Source of the DNA: Sphingomonadales bacterium
GTDB lineage: Bacteria > Pseudomonadota > Alphaproteobacteria > Sphingomonadales > Sphingomonadaceae
DNA length: 64,000 bases
Assembly (NCBI GenBank): GCA_027486895.1
Contig: JAIXOE010000037.1
Span: 1-64,000, forward strand
Direction of reading: 5' to 3'
Shown here: one piece after another, positions 34,621-44,307 of the stretch
Layout: the number at the start of each line of letters is the position of its first letter
How positions within the stretch are numbered: the first letter of the stretch is position 1
The notes under the pieces: model-generated
What the model was told of the DNA's origin: nothing
What the model saw: only the letters and a program-made list of their open reading frames with translations
Database searches by the model: none
Program-made: the position numbers and the translations under genes

Positions 34621-36207
34621 TCAATCCAGCTTTGTCTTTCCAGAGGTCTCCGGCAACCAGATTAACGCGACTACGAAGGCGAGCGCCGTCACCCCTACGG
34701 TATACCAAAGCCCTGAAAACGGCTGTCCCGTCTGTGCCACAATATATTGCGAGATATAGGGGAGGAAACCGCCGAAATATCCGGCGCCAATATGGTATGG
34801 TATCGACATGGAGGTGTACCGGATCTTCGCCGGGAACATCTCGACCAAAATGGCCGCGACCTGTCCGTAGGTCATGCCAGACAAAGCGACCATCAGGAAC
34901 ACTGCGAGAATGATTTTCCAGGGCTGGCGCTGGGCGGGGTCGGACTTATCGGGGTACCCTGCCTTTTCCAAGGCTGCGACATAGGCTTTTTCGTCGAAGC
35001 CCTGTAACTGCGCATCGCCGACCTTTAACGACACAGCGTCACCCGCCTGCTTGCTATATGCGATGCCGCGCTTGGTCAGGAAGTTCAGCGCCTGCGCACA
35101 TTCACTTTCGTGAACCCGATTAAGCGCGTTAAAGTCGCATTCGGGCATCGATAGCGTGACTGGGTTGCGCACTGTCGCCTTAGCGAGCGCCGGGTTTGCT
35201 GCATCCGCCATCATCCAGAATATCGGGAAAACGCCGACAATCGAAAGCCCATATCCAAGCAGCAAAAGCCGCTTGCGACCCCATTTGTCCGAGAGCCAAC
35301 CGCAGGCAACATATGTTGGCGCAGCCAGCGCAGCGCCCACCGCCATATACAGCAGCGCATCTTCCTCTGGAACGCGCGCTGTGCCTGTCAGGAAATAAAG
35401 CGTGCCGAATTGCGACGTGTAATAAATGACGGTCAAACCGGCAGCAACACCGAACAATGCAACGAAGATACGCCCAACATTGCCCGGATATTGAAAACTT
35501 TCGACAAACGGATTTTTGGATGTTGTTCCAGCCGCTTTCATAGCTTTGAAAACCGGGCTTTCCGACAATTTAAGCCGCATATATAAGGATATGGCGAGCA
35601 ACAGTATGGAAGTCAGAAACGGCACGCGCCAGCCCCAGGCTTCAAAATCTTCAGTGCTCATCGAATGGCGCGTGATCAATACCACGATGACTGCAAGCAG
35701 GAACCCGCCAGCAACCGACGCCTGGATCCAACTGGTATATTGGCCACGCTTCCCATCTGGAGCATGTTCTGCAACATATATCGCTGCACCGCCATATTCG
35801 CCGCCAAGTGCCAGCCCTTGAAGACAGCGCATCAGCAGCAACAGACCTGCGGCCCATACGCCAGCCGTCTCGAATGTCGGCAGCAAACCAATCGCGGCTG
35901 TCGCAACACCCATCAACGAGATTGTCACGAGGAATGTATATTTCCGACCGATCTTGTCGCCGAAATAGCCAAATAATATTGCGCCAAAAGGACGCACACC
36001 AAAGCCGGCACCAAAGATGGCCAGCGAAGCGAGCGTCGCAGCGGTCGGGTTGTCAGCAGGGAAGAATAACTTGCCGATCAGCGCCGCCAAGATGCCATAG
36101 ACAAAGAAGTCATACCATTCGAACACTGTGCCAAGCGACGATGCCGTTATGACGAGGCGATCGCGTTGCGGATCAAGTATGACTTCGTGTTCGGCAGCGG
36201 CAGCCAT
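34621..36207 (-). CDS. MFS transporter, metabolite:H+ symporter (MHS) family, with a long periplasmic insert
   Basis: A 528-residue 12-helix major facilitator transporter. The MHS signature FEWYDFFVYG is at about 29-38, followed by FGYFGDKIGRKYTF (loop 2-3) and RCLQGLALGGEYGGA. A second DKWGRKR motif marks loop 8-9. Between helices 9 and 10 lies an insertion of about 95 residues with two Cys (in PECDF and ESECAQ), which the topology places in the periplasm. MHS proteins usually carry carboxylates or betaines; no substrate can be assigned. Divergent from the cyclase gene at 36319 and 31 bp upstream of alr. Confidence 0.9.
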   Translation of the reverse strand: MAAAAEHEVILDPQRDRLVITASSLGTVFEWYDFFVYGILAALIGKLFFPADNPTAATLASLAIFGAGFGVRPFGAILFGYFGDKIGRKYTFLVTISLMGVATAAIGLLPTFETAGVWAAGLLLLMRCLQGLALGGEYGGAAIYVAEHAPDGKRGQYTSWIQASVAGGFLLAVIVVLITRHSMSTEDFEAWGWRVPFLTSILLLAISLYMRLKLSESPVFKAMKAAGTTSKNPFVESFQYPGNVGRIFVALFGVAAGLTVIYYTSQFGTLYFLTGTARVPEEDALLYMAVGAALAAPTYVACGWLSDKWGRKRLLLLGYGLSIVGVFPIFWMMADAANPALAKATVRNPVTLSMPECDFNALNRVHESECAQALNFLTKRGIAYSKQAGDAVSLKVGDAQLQGFDEKAYVAALEKAGYPDKSDPAQRQPWKIILAVFLMVALSGMTYGQVAAILVEMFPAKIRYTSMSIPYHIGAGYFGGFLPYISQYIVAQTGQPFSGLWYTVGVTALAFVVALIWLPETSGKTKLD

Positions 36208-36318
36208 GATGTTCCCCTAAAATCTCTTATCCATGTCTTAATCGCTATGCTGCGCTGTTCAAGCAGCTTGTTGCGCTTATCCACAAGCCGGATTAACGAT
36301 TTCACCGAGGAGAAGAAC

Positions 36319-37086
36319 ATGCCGCAATTTATCGATCTGTCGATCCCGATTACCAACGACGTCGTTTCCGATCCGCCGGTGATGCGGCCGCAGATTAGCT
36401 ATATGACCCATGAAAATACGTGGGAACAGATTGCAATGTTCTTTCCGGGGCTAACGAAGGATGATCTTCCTGATGGCGAAGGCTGGGCAGTTGAGAGCCT
36501 GACGCTCAGCACGCATAACGGCACGCATATGGACGCGCCGTGGCATTTCCATTCGACTACGGACAATGGCGCCACGCCGGCGCCATCTATTGACGAAGCA
36601 CCGCTCGATCTGTTTTTCCGGCCCGGCGTCAAACTAGATTTCTCAATGATGCCCGCGGGCCATGTCATTAGCGGCAAAGAGGTTGAGGCTGAATTGGAAC
36701 GAATTGGCTACACGTTGAAGCCAATGGATATCGTTCTGGTCCAGTCAGGTGCGGTTTACGGCACCGATAACTTTACCGATCAGGGCTGCGGCATGGGCGC
36801 CGAGGCGACTTTGTATTTGACCGAACGCGGTGTTCAGGTTGTCGGCACCGATGCATGGAGTTGGGATGCGCCATTCAGCCACACAGCAAAGCGTTGGGCA
36901 GAAAAGCGCGACCCCTCGATCATATGGGAGGGGCATAAGGCAGGACGCATCCAGCCTTATTACCAGATTGAAAAGCTCACAAATCTCGACGCATTACCTG
37001 CTTACGGTTTCACGCTGTCATGCTTCCCTGTGAAGATTGAGCGTGCGAGCGCCGGATGGATAAGGGCCGTGGCCATTTTGGATTAG
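36319..37086 (+). CDS. Cyclase-family metal-dependent hydrolase (kynurenine formamidase-like)
   Basis: A 255-residue member of the cyclase/KynB-like family. It carries the metal-binding motif STHNGTHMDAPWHF (the HXGTHXDXPXH signature) and a later DAWSWDAP region. The start ATG at 36319 follows GAGGAGAAG; the in-frame stretch upstream is not family-like. Family members hydrolyse N-formylkynurenine, isatin or related amide and lactone bonds, so the exact reaction is open. It is divergent from the MHS transporter (111 bp apart), which could import its substrate, and ends 15 bp from the convergent pccA stop. Confidence 0.85.
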   Translation: MPQFIDLSIPITNDVVSDPPVMRPQISYMTHENTWEQIAMFFPGLTKDDLPDGEGWAVESLTLSTHNGTHMDAPWHFHSTTDNGATPAPSIDEAPLDLFFRPGVKLDFSMMPAGHVISGKEVEAELERIGYTLKPMDIVLVQSGAVYGTDNFTDQGCGMGAEATLYLTERGVQVVGTDAWSWDAPFSHTAKRWAEKRDPSIIWEGHKAGRIQPYYQIEKLTNLDALPAYGFTLSCFPVKIERASAGWIRAVAILD

Positions 37087-37101
37087 GTCACGGACGGCGC
37101 T

Positions 37102-39123
37102 TCATTCCATCTCTAGAATAACCGCGTCCACCGCAAGGCTGTCACCTGCCTTGGCGTTAATAACTTTCACCGTCCCCGACTTTTCTGCACGCAGGATATT
37201 CTCCATCTTCATGGCTTCAACCACAGCAAGCGGCTGCCCTGCTTCAACAGCATCGCCCGCATTGACGTGCAGTGTCGTCAACAAGCCGGGCATCGGGCAA
37301 ATCAGAAATCTGGAGAGATCGGGTGCGGTTTTCTCGATCATATGATCCGCCAGATGCGCAATATGCCCTGGCAAGACGCGTGCGATATGCGTTGCACCGC
37401 GTGTGGTTAACTTGAAGCCCGTCCGCATCTTGGAAATTTTGACTGCAAGTTCTTCTTCATCGACCTCTGCCTCGATCAAGCGATCACCGGGGTCATATTC
37501 CATCGACAAGTCGAAATGTTCGCCATCAACGTGCATATCGCCGTCGATCATTTCGATGTCATGGACGGCCTCGCCGATCTTCACTTGCCAGCGTGCAGGT
37601 GGCTCAAGCGTATTGCCCAATTGCCCGTCAACATGGCGCGCGCGGTCGGCTTCGGCGGTGGCAACGAACCCTGCGATAGCCGCTAGCGACTTTACCAACT
37701 CAGGTGTCGATGCCGCGCCGTGGAAACCGTCCGGATATTCCTCAGCGATAAATCCAGTGGTGAGTTCGCCCGAACGGAAGCGCGGGTGCTGCATGATGGC
37801 GCTCACGAAATCGATATTGTGGCCAAGGCCTTCGATTTCGAAACGGTCCAGCGCGGCAATCTGCAGGTCGGCAGCTTCGTCGCGAGTTTTACCCCAAGTT
37901 ATCAGCTTGGCGATCATCGGATCGTAAAACATCGAAACTTCGCCTCCGTCATAGACGCCGTCATCAACGCGGATGCCATCGATGCCACGACGCCCATTTT
38001 CTGCGCCATCGTCGGTCCAGCCTTCGACTGGTGGGCGGTAGCGTGTTAGCCGCCCTGTGCTTGGCAGAAAGCCGCGATAGGGGTCTTCGGCATAAACACG
38101 ATTTTCGATGGCCCAACCGTCGATCTTGATATCATCCTGCGTCATGGCAAGCTTCTCACCAGCGGCAACACGGATCATCTGTTCGACCAGATCGATGCCG
38201 GTGATGCACTCGGTGACAGGATGTTCGACCTGCAAACGCGTATTCATTTCGAGGAAGTAGAAGCTCTCGCCGCTTGGGTCTGCACCCGATACGATCAGCT
38301 CAACTGTGCCCGCCGAATAATAGCCGACTGCCCGCGATAGAGCTACGCATTGCTCGCCCATCGCCCTGCGCATCTTGGGCGTAACGAACGGCGAAGGCGC
38401 TTCCTCGACGACCTTCTGGTGCCGGCGCTGGATCGAACATTCGCGTTCGTTGAGATACAAGATATTGCCATGCTGATCGCCCAATATTTGGATTTCGATA
38501 TGGCGCGGGTTAAGGATGAACTTCTCGATAAAGACGCGGTCATCGCCGAACGAATTCAGACCCTCGCGCTTGGTCGCTTCAAAGCCTTCGCGCACGTCCT
38601 GCTCATTATAGGCAAGCCGCATCCCCTTGCCGCCGCCGCCGGCGCTGGCCTTCATCATCACCGGATAACCGATTTCCGCCGAAATCCGCACCGCATGTTC
38701 GGTGTCGTCAATCTCGCCGACAAAGCCGGGGACGACATTGACTCCCGCCGCCATCGCCAGTTTCTTGGACTCAATCTTGTCACCCATAGCGGCAATCGCG
38801 TTGACTGGCGGGCCGATAAAGGCGATGTTTTCCTTGGCAAGCGCCTCGGCAAAGCTAGTCCGTTCAGACAGGAAGCCATAGCCCGGATGCACAGCCTCAG
38901 CACCGGTTTGCTTACACGCGGCGATGATTTTGTCGGCCAGCAAATAAGACTGCGCGGCAGGCGAAGGCCCGATATGCACCGCCTCGTCCGCCATCTGTAC
39001 AAAGGGCGCACGCGCATCGGCATCCGAATAAACCGCTACAGTCGCAATCCCCATCCGGCGCGCGGTCTTGATGATACGGCAAGCGATTTCGCCGCGGTTG
39101 GCGATCAGGATTTTCTTGAACAC
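37102..39123 (-). CDS. pccA: Propionyl-CoA carboxylase alpha subunit (biotin carboxylase and biotin carrier)
   Basis: A 673-residue biotin-dependent subunit. The biotin carboxylase domain (1-about 450) has KILIANRGEIACRII, the ATP-grasp loop GGGGKGMRLAY and EMNTRLQVEHPVTE. A middle BT-type domain leads to the C-terminal carrier with the biotinylated K639 in EAMKMENIL. It carboxylates propionyl-CoA together with PccB. The start is GTG at 39123, overlapping the TAG stop of the DUF1330 gene by one base. pccB is 7 kb upstream at the head of the same minus-strand cluster. Confidence 0.95.
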   Translation of the reverse strand: MFKKILIANRGEIACRIIKTARRMGIATVAVYSDADARAPFVQMADEAVHIGPSPAAQSYLLADKIIAACKQTGAEAVHPGYGFLSERTSFAEALAKENIAFIGPPVNAIAAMGDKIESKKLAMAAGVNVVPGFVGEIDDTEHAVRISAEIGYPVMMKASAGGGGKGMRLAYNEQDVREGFEATKREGLNSFGDDRVFIEKFILNPRHIEIQILGDQHGNILYLNERECSIQRRHQKVVEEAPSPFVTPKMRRAMGEQCVALSRAVGYYSAGTVELIVSGADPSGESFYFLEMNTRLQVEHPVTECITGIDLVEQMIRVAAGEKLAMTQDDIKIDGWAIENRVYAEDPYRGFLPSTGRLTRYRPPVEGWTDDGAENGRRGIDGIRVDDGVYDGGEVSMFYDPMIAKLITWGKTRDEAADLQIAALDRFEIEGLGHNIDFVSAIMQHPRFRSGELTTGFIAEEYPDGFHGAASTPELVKSLAAIAGFVATAEADRARHVDGQLGNTLEPPARWQVKIGEAVHDIEMIDGDMHVDGEHFDLSMEYDPGDRLIEAEVDEEELAVKISKMRTGFKLTTRGATHIARVLPGHIAHLADHMIEKTAPDLSRFLICPMPGLLTTLHVNAGDAVEAGQPLAVVEAMKMENILRAEKSGTVKVINAKAGDSLAVDAVILEME

Positions 39124-39452
39124 TAAGGAAGGGCTCCTTCAACAATCATAATTCGGGATGTAGCTGTCTTGTGCCTGATGTCAGCGACAGGACGATATTC
39201 TTCGGACCTCAAAAACGCTTGCGCATCTGCAAAATGCGGAAATTCAATGACGACCACTCGGCCGCTTGGATCGCTACCCTCAACGCTTTCAATCTGTCCC
39301 CCACGAACGATGTAACGCCCCCCATATTGGGCAACGATAGGGACGACTGCCGATTTGTAATATTCGTACGCAGCTGCGTCGCGCACTTCAACCTCGGCGA
39401 TGACATACGCCTTTGGGGCTTGCGCGCTGTTGGTGCTCGCCGAACGCGGCAT
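39123..39452 (-). CDS. DUF1330-family small protein
   Basis: A protein of about 109 residues whose core KAYVIAEVEVRDAAAYEYY, RYIVRGG and VVVIEFPHFADAQAFLRSEEY matches the DUF1330 ferredoxin-like fold of unknown function. The start is uncertain: I list the ATG at 39452, but a TTG about 36 bp upstream, with AAGG at a good distance just after bioB, is possible. The longer ATG-initiated frame to 39608 lies inside bioB and has a strange Arg/Trp-rich sequence, so it is unlikely. It is packed between bioB and pccA, so it is probably co-expressed. Confidence 0.75.
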   Translation of the reverse strand: MPRSASTNSAQAPKAYVIAEVEVRDAAAYEYYKSAVVPIVAQYGGRYIVRGGQIESVEGSDPSGRVVVIEFPHFADAQAFLRSEEYRPVADIRHKTATSRIMIVEGALP

Positions 39453-39501
39453 AGGATCTGCGGAGGCAATCACAGGTGTTTCCAGCAAAATCTCATGCCT
39501 T

Positions 39502-40512
39502 TTACTCCGCCGCCTCCAGCGCTTTACATGCCCGCAGTGGCTCCTCAGCCTCCATCGCGCGCAGCCCAAGCTTTGCCAGCATTGCTGCGTCCTTGTCGTC
39601 ACCTGCATTGGCGGCAGTCAGCAATTTGTCGCCAGTGAAGATGCTGTTCGCGCCCGCCATGAAGCACAAGGCTTGCGTCGCCTCGGACATTGACTCACGC
39701 CCTGCGCTTAGGCGCACCATGCTAATAGGCATGGTGATGCGCGCCACGGCAATCGTACGGACAAATTCGATGTCGTCTATCTTGGCCAGCGGTGTGTCGG
39801 CAAGCATGTCGCCCAGCACAGTGCCCTTTACTGGAACGAGCGCGTTGACTGGGACGCTTTCGGGGTGCTGCGGCAAGGTCGCCAGCGTATGGATGAAGCC
39901 TACCCGGTCACTGCGTGTTTCGCCTAGGCCAACAATGCCGCCGCTGCACACATTGATCCCGGCACGTCGAACTTCGGCCAAGGTGTCGAGCCGGTCGTCC
40001 ATCGTCCGTGTGGTGATGATCTCGTTGTAGCGCTCAGGCGAGGTATCGATATTGTGGTTGTAATAATCGAGGCCAGCCTCGGCCAACATGTCTGCCTGTT
40101 GCGGCGTCAGCATGCCCAGTGTCATGCAGGTTTCCATGCCCATGGCGCGCACGCCTTGCACGATTTGCACGATCTCGGGCATGTCGCGGTCCTTGGGGTT
40201 GCGCCAAGCCGCCCCCATGCAGAACCGACGCGAGCCATTGTCAGCCGCCTCTGCGGCCTTCTGCAACACGGCTTGCACATCCATCAGCTTGGTGGCTTCC
40301 ACCCCGCTGTCGGCCTTTACGGATTGTGAGCAATAGCCGCAGTCTTCTGGACAACCACCGGTCTTGATCGATAGCAATGTGCAAAGCTGGATCTGCCCCG
40401 CAGCATGATGCGCGCGGTGGACAGTCTGCGCCTGATAGACCAATTCGTCGAACGACAGGTCGAATAATGTCGCGATTTCTGAGCGGGTCCAATCGGTTCG
40501 AACTTCGGTCAA
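39502..40512 (-). CDS. bioB: Biotin synthase
   Basis: A 336-residue radical-SAM enzyme that inserts sulfur into dethiobiotin. The CXXXCXXC motif binding the 4Fe-4S cluster is C54, C58, C61 in [14 protein letters not shown], and the [10 protein letters not shown] and GGIVGLGE blocks are typical. No other biotin genes are present. Its position between methylmalonyl-CoA mutase and pccA suggests that it is placed to supply cofactor to the carboxylase. A 91-bp repeat separates it from the mutase gene upstream. Confidence 0.96.
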   Translation of the reverse strand: MTEVRTDWTRSEIATLFDLSFDELVYQAQTVHRAHHAAGQIQLCTLLSIKTGGCPEDCGYCSQSVKADSGVEATKLMDVQAVLQKAAEAADNGSRRFCMGAAWRNPKDRDMPEIVQIVQGVRAMGMETCMTLGMLTPQQADMLAEAGLDYYNHNIDTSPERYNEIITTRTMDDRLDTLAEVRRAGINVCSGGIVGLGETRSDRVGFIHTLATLPQHPESVPVNALVPVKGTVLGDMLADTPLAKIDDIEFVRTIAVARITMPISMVRLSAGRESMSEATQALCFMAGANSIFTGDKLLTAANAGDDKDAAMLAKLGLRAMEAEEPLRACKALEAAE

Positions 40513-40534
40513 TTAAACACTCCCGTTAAATTCT

Positions 40535-40625
40535 CGTCATGCTGAAATCGTTTCAGCATCCGTGGTGCAGCCATAACCGCCGGCTTGTGACGCGAAATGG
40601 GCCCTGAAACAAGTTCAGGGTGACG
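40535..40625 (-). repeat. 91-bp two-hairpin palindromic repeat, copy B (inverted relative to A and C)
   Basis: Starts CGTCATGCTGAAATCG and ends AAGTTCAGGGTGACG. Reverse-complemented, it aligns end to end with copy A at 22014-22104, with the same 91-bp length and the same two hairpins; the central part differs. It occupies most of the gap between the methylmalonyl-CoA mutase gene and bioB, so any hairpin would form in their common transcript. Confidence 0.85.
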
Positions 40626-40645
40626 ATGTGTTATTGCATCAGCCA

Positions 40646-42769
40646 TCATGCCCCCAATGGTGGCATATTATGGCCAAGTAACGTCAACACATCGGCTGCG
40701 CACTCAACAACATTGCTGCCAGGGCCATAAATGCCCTGAACGCCGGCTTCGCGCAGATAATCATAATCCTGCGGCGGAATGACACCGCCTGCAATGACCT
40801 TGATATCCCCGCGCCCTGCTTCGCGCAGACCCTTTACGAGTTCTGGTATGAGTGTCTTGTGGCCCGCAGCAAGGCTGGAGGCACCGACTGCGTCAACATC
40901 ATGCTGCAGTGCCAAGACGACCGTTTCCTCTGGTGTCTGGAACAGTGGACCACTGATGACGTCAAAGCCCATGTCGGAAAAAGCCGAGGCAATCACATTG
41001 GCGCCACGGTCGTGACCGTCCTGCCCCATTTTGGCGACCAGCAATTTCGGCTTGCGGCCCAAGCGGCGTTCAACCGACGCGACCCCGTCCAATACCTGCG
41101 CCCAGCGTTTATCGAATTCATGCGCGCTGCCATAAATCCCCTGCACTGGCACGGGTGTGGTCGCGTAACGGCCAAAGACCGCTTCCATTGCGTCGGATAT
41201 TTCGCCCAATGTAGCGCGTGCGCGGGCGGCATCGACGGCGAGTGCCAAGAGGTTTGCGCCGTCTTTGGCACCCTGTGTCAATGCATCCAGCGCAGCACGG
41301 CATGCCGCCTCATCACGCGCAGCGCGGGTTGCGGCAAGACGCGCAATCTGTCCCTGACGCACAAAGTCATTGTCGACCTCTAGCGTGTCGAGCTGATCTT
41401 CGGTCGCGAGCTTATATTTGTTAACGCCGACGATGACATCCTCGCCCTTGTCCACGCGTGCCTGACGGGCAGCAGCTGCTTCCTCGATCAGGCGTTTGGG
41501 CATGCCAGATGCAACCGCCTTGGTCATGCCGCCCAGTTGGTCGACTTCACCAATGATCTTCCAAGCCTGATCAACCAGTTCAGCAGTCAGGGCTTCGATA
41601 TAATATGAACCACCCAAAGGATCGACAACCTTGGTAATGCCAGTTTCTTCGGTCAGGATAATCTGCGTGTTACGCGCAATTCGGGCCGAGAATTCCGTAG
41701 GCAAGGCAATGGCCTCATCAAGCGCATTGGTATGGAGCGACTGTGTTCCACCGAGCGTTGCGGCCATGGCTTCGATCGTGGTGCGGATGACGTTGTTATA
41801 TGGGTCTTGTTCCTGCAACGAAACGCCCGAAGTCTGGCAATGCGTGCGCAGCATTTTGGAGCGTTCATCCTTTGCGCCGAGCTCGTCCATGACGCGGTGC
41901 CATAGAGTCCGCGCGGCGCGCAGCTTTGATACTTCCATAAAGAAGTTCATACCGATGCCGAAGAAGAACGAAAGCCGTCCGGCAAATGCATCAATGTCGA
42001 GGCCTGTGGCCATCGCGCGCTGCACATATTCCTTGCCGTCGGCGATGGTGAAAGCAAGCTCCTGCACCGCAGTCGCCCCCGCCTCGTGCATGTGATATCC
42101 GGAGATCGAAATGCTGTTGAACTTCGGCATGTGCGCACTGGTATAGGCGATGATGTCCGACACAATCCGCATCGATGGTTCGGGCGGATAGATATAGGTG
42201 TTGCGGACCATGAACTCCTTGAGGATGTCATTCTGGATCGTGCCGTCGAGCTGTGCCTGAGATACCCCTTGCTCCTCGCCAGCGACGATGAAGAACGCGA
42301 GGATCGGAATGACCGCGCCGTTCATGGTCATCGACACCGACATCTGGTCAAGCGGGATGCCGTCAAACAGAATTTTCATGTCCTCGACGCTATCGATAGC
42401 CACGCCTGCCTTACCAACATCCCCAACGACGCGCGGATGGTCGCTGTCATAACCACGGTGGGTGGCGAGATCGAAGGCAACCGAAAGGCCTTTTTGCCCG
42501 GCAGCCAAGTTCCGGCGATAGAATGCGTTCGATTCCTCGGCAGTCGAGAAACCCGCATATTGACGGATAGTCCATGGGCGGCCTGCATACATTGATGCGC
42601 GAACACCACGCGTGAACGGCGCAAAACCGGGAAGACCAGGGTCACCGGCGTCGTCCGCCGTGTACAGTGGCTTGACGTCAATGCCCTCGGGCGTGTGCCA
42701 GGTAAGGTTTTTGCCCTTAACCTCTTTTTCGGCGGCGGTTTGCCAGTCAGACAAAGTGGGTTTGCTCAT
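40646..42769 (-). CDS. scpA: Methylmalonyl-CoA mutase, large (catalytic) subunit
   Basis: A 707-residue adenosylcobalamin-dependent mutase that converts methylmalonyl-CoA to succinyl-CoA. The N-terminal TIM barrel carries [18 protein letters not shown]; the C-terminal B12-binding domain has [11 protein letters not shown] with H586 as the axial cobalt ligand. The start is the ATG at 42769 ([10 protein letters not shown]), where similarity begins. It is the single-gene type that can act without a separate beta subunit. No MeaB/ArgK chaperone gene is in the window. It follows the GST gene by 11 bp. Confidence 0.95.
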   Translation of the reverse strand: MSKPTLSDWQTAAEKEVKGKNLTWHTPEGIDVKPLYTADDAGDPGLPGFAPFTRGVRASMYAGRPWTIRQYAGFSTAEESNAFYRRNLAAGQKGLSVAFDLATHRGYDSDHPRVVGDVGKAGVAIDSVEDMKILFDGIPLDQMSVSMTMNGAVIPILAFFIVAGEEQGVSQAQLDGTIQNDILKEFMVRNTYIYPPEPSMRIVSDIIAYTSAHMPKFNSISISGYHMHEAGATAVQELAFTIADGKEYVQRAMATGLDIDAFAGRLSFFFGIGMNFFMEVSKLRAARTLWHRVMDELGAKDERSKMLRTHCQTSGVSLQEQDPYNNVIRTTIEAMAATLGGTQSLHTNALDEAIALPTEFSARIARNTQIILTEETGITKVVDPLGGSYYIEALTAELVDQAWKIIGEVDQLGGMTKAVASGMPKRLIEEAAAARQARVDKGEDVIVGVNKYKLATEDQLDTLEVDNDFVRQGQIARLAATRAARDEAACRAALDALTQGAKDGANLLALAVDAARARATLGEISDAMEAVFGRYATTPVPVQGIYGSAHEFDKRWAQVLDGVASVERRLGRKPKLLVAKMGQDGHDRGANVIASAFSDMGFDVISGPLFQTPEETVVLALQHDVDAVGASSLAAGHKTLIPELVKGLREAGRGDIKVIAGGVIPPQDYDYLREAGVQGIYGPGSNVVECAADVLTLLGHNMPPLGA

Positions 42770-42780
42770 AATATTACCAT

Positions 42781-43392
42781 TCAGGCCGCGGCGCTGGGCC
42801 GGGCGGTTACGCGCGCATGCCATGCACGCAGGTTGTTCAGATCTTCGGCGATGCCAATACCGATAAAGGCGGCAAAATCGACGGTCGTCAGCAGCAGGAT
42901 ATCCGCGATTGAATAATGGTCGGTTGCGAGAAACGTGCGCCCTTCCAAAGATGTATCGAAGAAGCGCAGCGCATCATCAACGCGTGGACGATTTGCCTCC
43001 CCCCAATCCATATTCCGACCGGGCAGAGCAGCCGTAAATTGGTGTGTGTTAACCCATACGGCGCCGACAGGTGGCATGAGTATCATTTCAACCCTGCGGC
43101 TCCACATCTCAATCAACGCCTGTTCCACTGCGCCAATGCCAAACAAAGGTGGATCGGGATGCACAGCTTCCAAATAGCGGCAGGTGGCGACGCTTTCGGT
43201 GATGACCGTTCCGTCATCAAGCTGCAGTGCGGGTGTCTGTCCACGCGGATTGAGAGCGAGATATTCTGGACTTTTATGCTCCCGCTTCACGATCGACACG
43301 GGTTGCGAACGCAGTTCTATCCCTTTTTCAGCTGCGAATATCCGCACGCGGCGCGGATTGGGTGCAGGATTGGGGCTGTCGTAAAAGATCAT
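42781..43392 (-). CDS. Glutathione S-transferase
   Basis: A 203-residue GST. The N-terminal thioredoxin-like domain opens with [18 protein letters not shown] and has the glutathione-binding [10 protein letters not shown] (ITES) motif near 65-74; the C-terminal helical domain has [15 protein letters not shown]. It overlaps the enoyl-CoA hydratase gene by 4 bp at its start and lies 11 bp before the mutase, so it belongs to the propionyl-CoA cluster by transcription, though a role there is unclear. Confidence 0.9.
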   Translation of the reverse strand: MIFYDSPNPAPNPRRVRIFAAEKGIELRSQPVSIVKREHKSPEYLALNPRGQTPALQLDDGTVITESVATCRYLEAVHPDPPLFGIGAVEQALIEMWSRRVEMILMPPVGAVWVNTHQFTAALPGRNMDWGEANRPRVDDALRFFDTSLEGRTFLATDHYSIADILLLTTVDFAAFIGIGIAEDLNNLRAWHARVTARPSAAA

Positions 43393-44174
43393 TTACCCTT
43401 AAACTCCGCTTTCCGCTTCTGCAGAAAGGCAATCGCGCCTTCGCGCGCGTCGTTGCTGTCGCCAGCAACCTTCTGACCCTCGGCCTCACGCAGCAAAGCG
43501 GTTGCATAATCGGTATCCAAAGCCGCAGCGATATTCTGACGCATGATGCCGATGGCTACCGTTGGACCATTTGCCAACCGTGTTGCCAAAGCCTTTGCTT
43601 CAGTCATCAGTTCGGCATCCTCGACTGACTTGTAGATCAGACCCCAATCCGCAGCCTTATCCGCAGGGATCTTCTCGCCAAGCAACATCATTTCGGTCGC
43701 GCGTGCCTTGCCGACAAGACGCGAAAGCATCCAGCTTGCGCCACCGTCGGGCACCAGGCCGATATTGACAAACGCCTGAAGGAAGTAAGCGGATTTGCCC
43801 GCCATCGCAAAGTCGCTGGCCAGTGCAAGGCTGCACCCAACGCCGGCAGCAGGGCCATTCACCGCAGTGATGATCGGTACATCAAGCTTGGCGAGTTTCA
43901 TCATCAAAGGGTTGTAGCTCTTTGTCAGGGCAGAATAGGCCCCCTGCCCGCCGCTCACCGAAGCGCCCGCGCCGCGAGCCGACAAATCTGCGCCCGAACA
44001 AAAGGCGCGGCCTTCGCCAGTAATCAATACCACGCGCGCGCCGTTTAATTGGTCAAGCGCTGCGCTGATGTCGTCCGCCATCTGCGGCGCCATTGCGTTC
44101 AGCCGGTCTGGGCGGTTGAGGGTAATCGTCGCAACATTATCGGCGATATCGAGGCGGATGGTTTCATATGTCAA
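43389..44174 (-). CDS. Enoyl-CoA hydratase/isomerase family protein
   Basis: A 261-residue crotonase-fold enzyme. It has the oxyanion-hole segments GRAFCSGADLS and NGPAAGVGCSLALASDFAMA; the residue pattern near 130-140 (LVPDGGASWML) resembles PaaG-type 2-(1,2-epoxyphenylacetyl)-CoA isomerases, with an Asp rather than Glu as catalytic acid. It could act in fatty-acid or aromatic acyl-CoA breakdown that yields propionyl-CoA. It overlaps the GST gene by 4 bp. Confidence 0.9.
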   Translation of the reverse strand: MTYETIRLDIADNVATITLNRPDRLNAMAPQMADDISAALDQLNGARVVLITGEGRAFCSGADLSARGAGASVSGGQGAYSALTKSYNPLMMKLAKLDVPIITAVNGPAAGVGCSLALASDFAMAGKSAYFLQAFVNIGLVPDGGASWMLSRLVGKARATEMMLLGEKIPADKAADWGLIYKSVEDAELMTEAKALATRLANGPTVAIGIMRQNIAAALDTDYATALLREAEGQKVAGDSNDAREGAIAFLQKRKAEFKGK

Positions 44175-44198
44175 AGTTCAAGCTCCCGTTTCTTTTTT

Positions 44199-44289
44199 CG
44201 TCACCCTGAACGCGTTTCAGGGTCCATTTTGCCTCTCAACTCTGAGGTTTGAGTGGCACGATGGATGCTGAAACGCGTTCAGCATGACG
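44199..44289 (+). repeat. 91-bp two-hairpin palindromic repeat, copy C
   Basis: Starts CGTCACCCTGAACGCG and ends GCGTTCAGCATGACG. Same length, orientation and ends as copy A at 22014-22104. It lies between mce and the enoyl-CoA hydratase gene inside the propionyl-CoA cluster and leaves little other intergenic sequence there. Confidence 0.85.
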
Positions 44290-44307
44290 CTGTGGTGGTT
44301 GGTCAGG

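Noticed and set aside
38350-39126. A 258-codon plus-strand frame opposite pccA.
   Set aside because: Composition is that of an antisense shadow (His, Arg, Leu rich), and pccA is certain from its biotin carboxylase motifs.
39453-39608. Extended N-terminus of the DUF1330 protein starting at 39608.
   Set aside because: It overlaps bioB by about 100 bp and its Arg/Trp-rich sequence looks like an off-frame reading of bioB.
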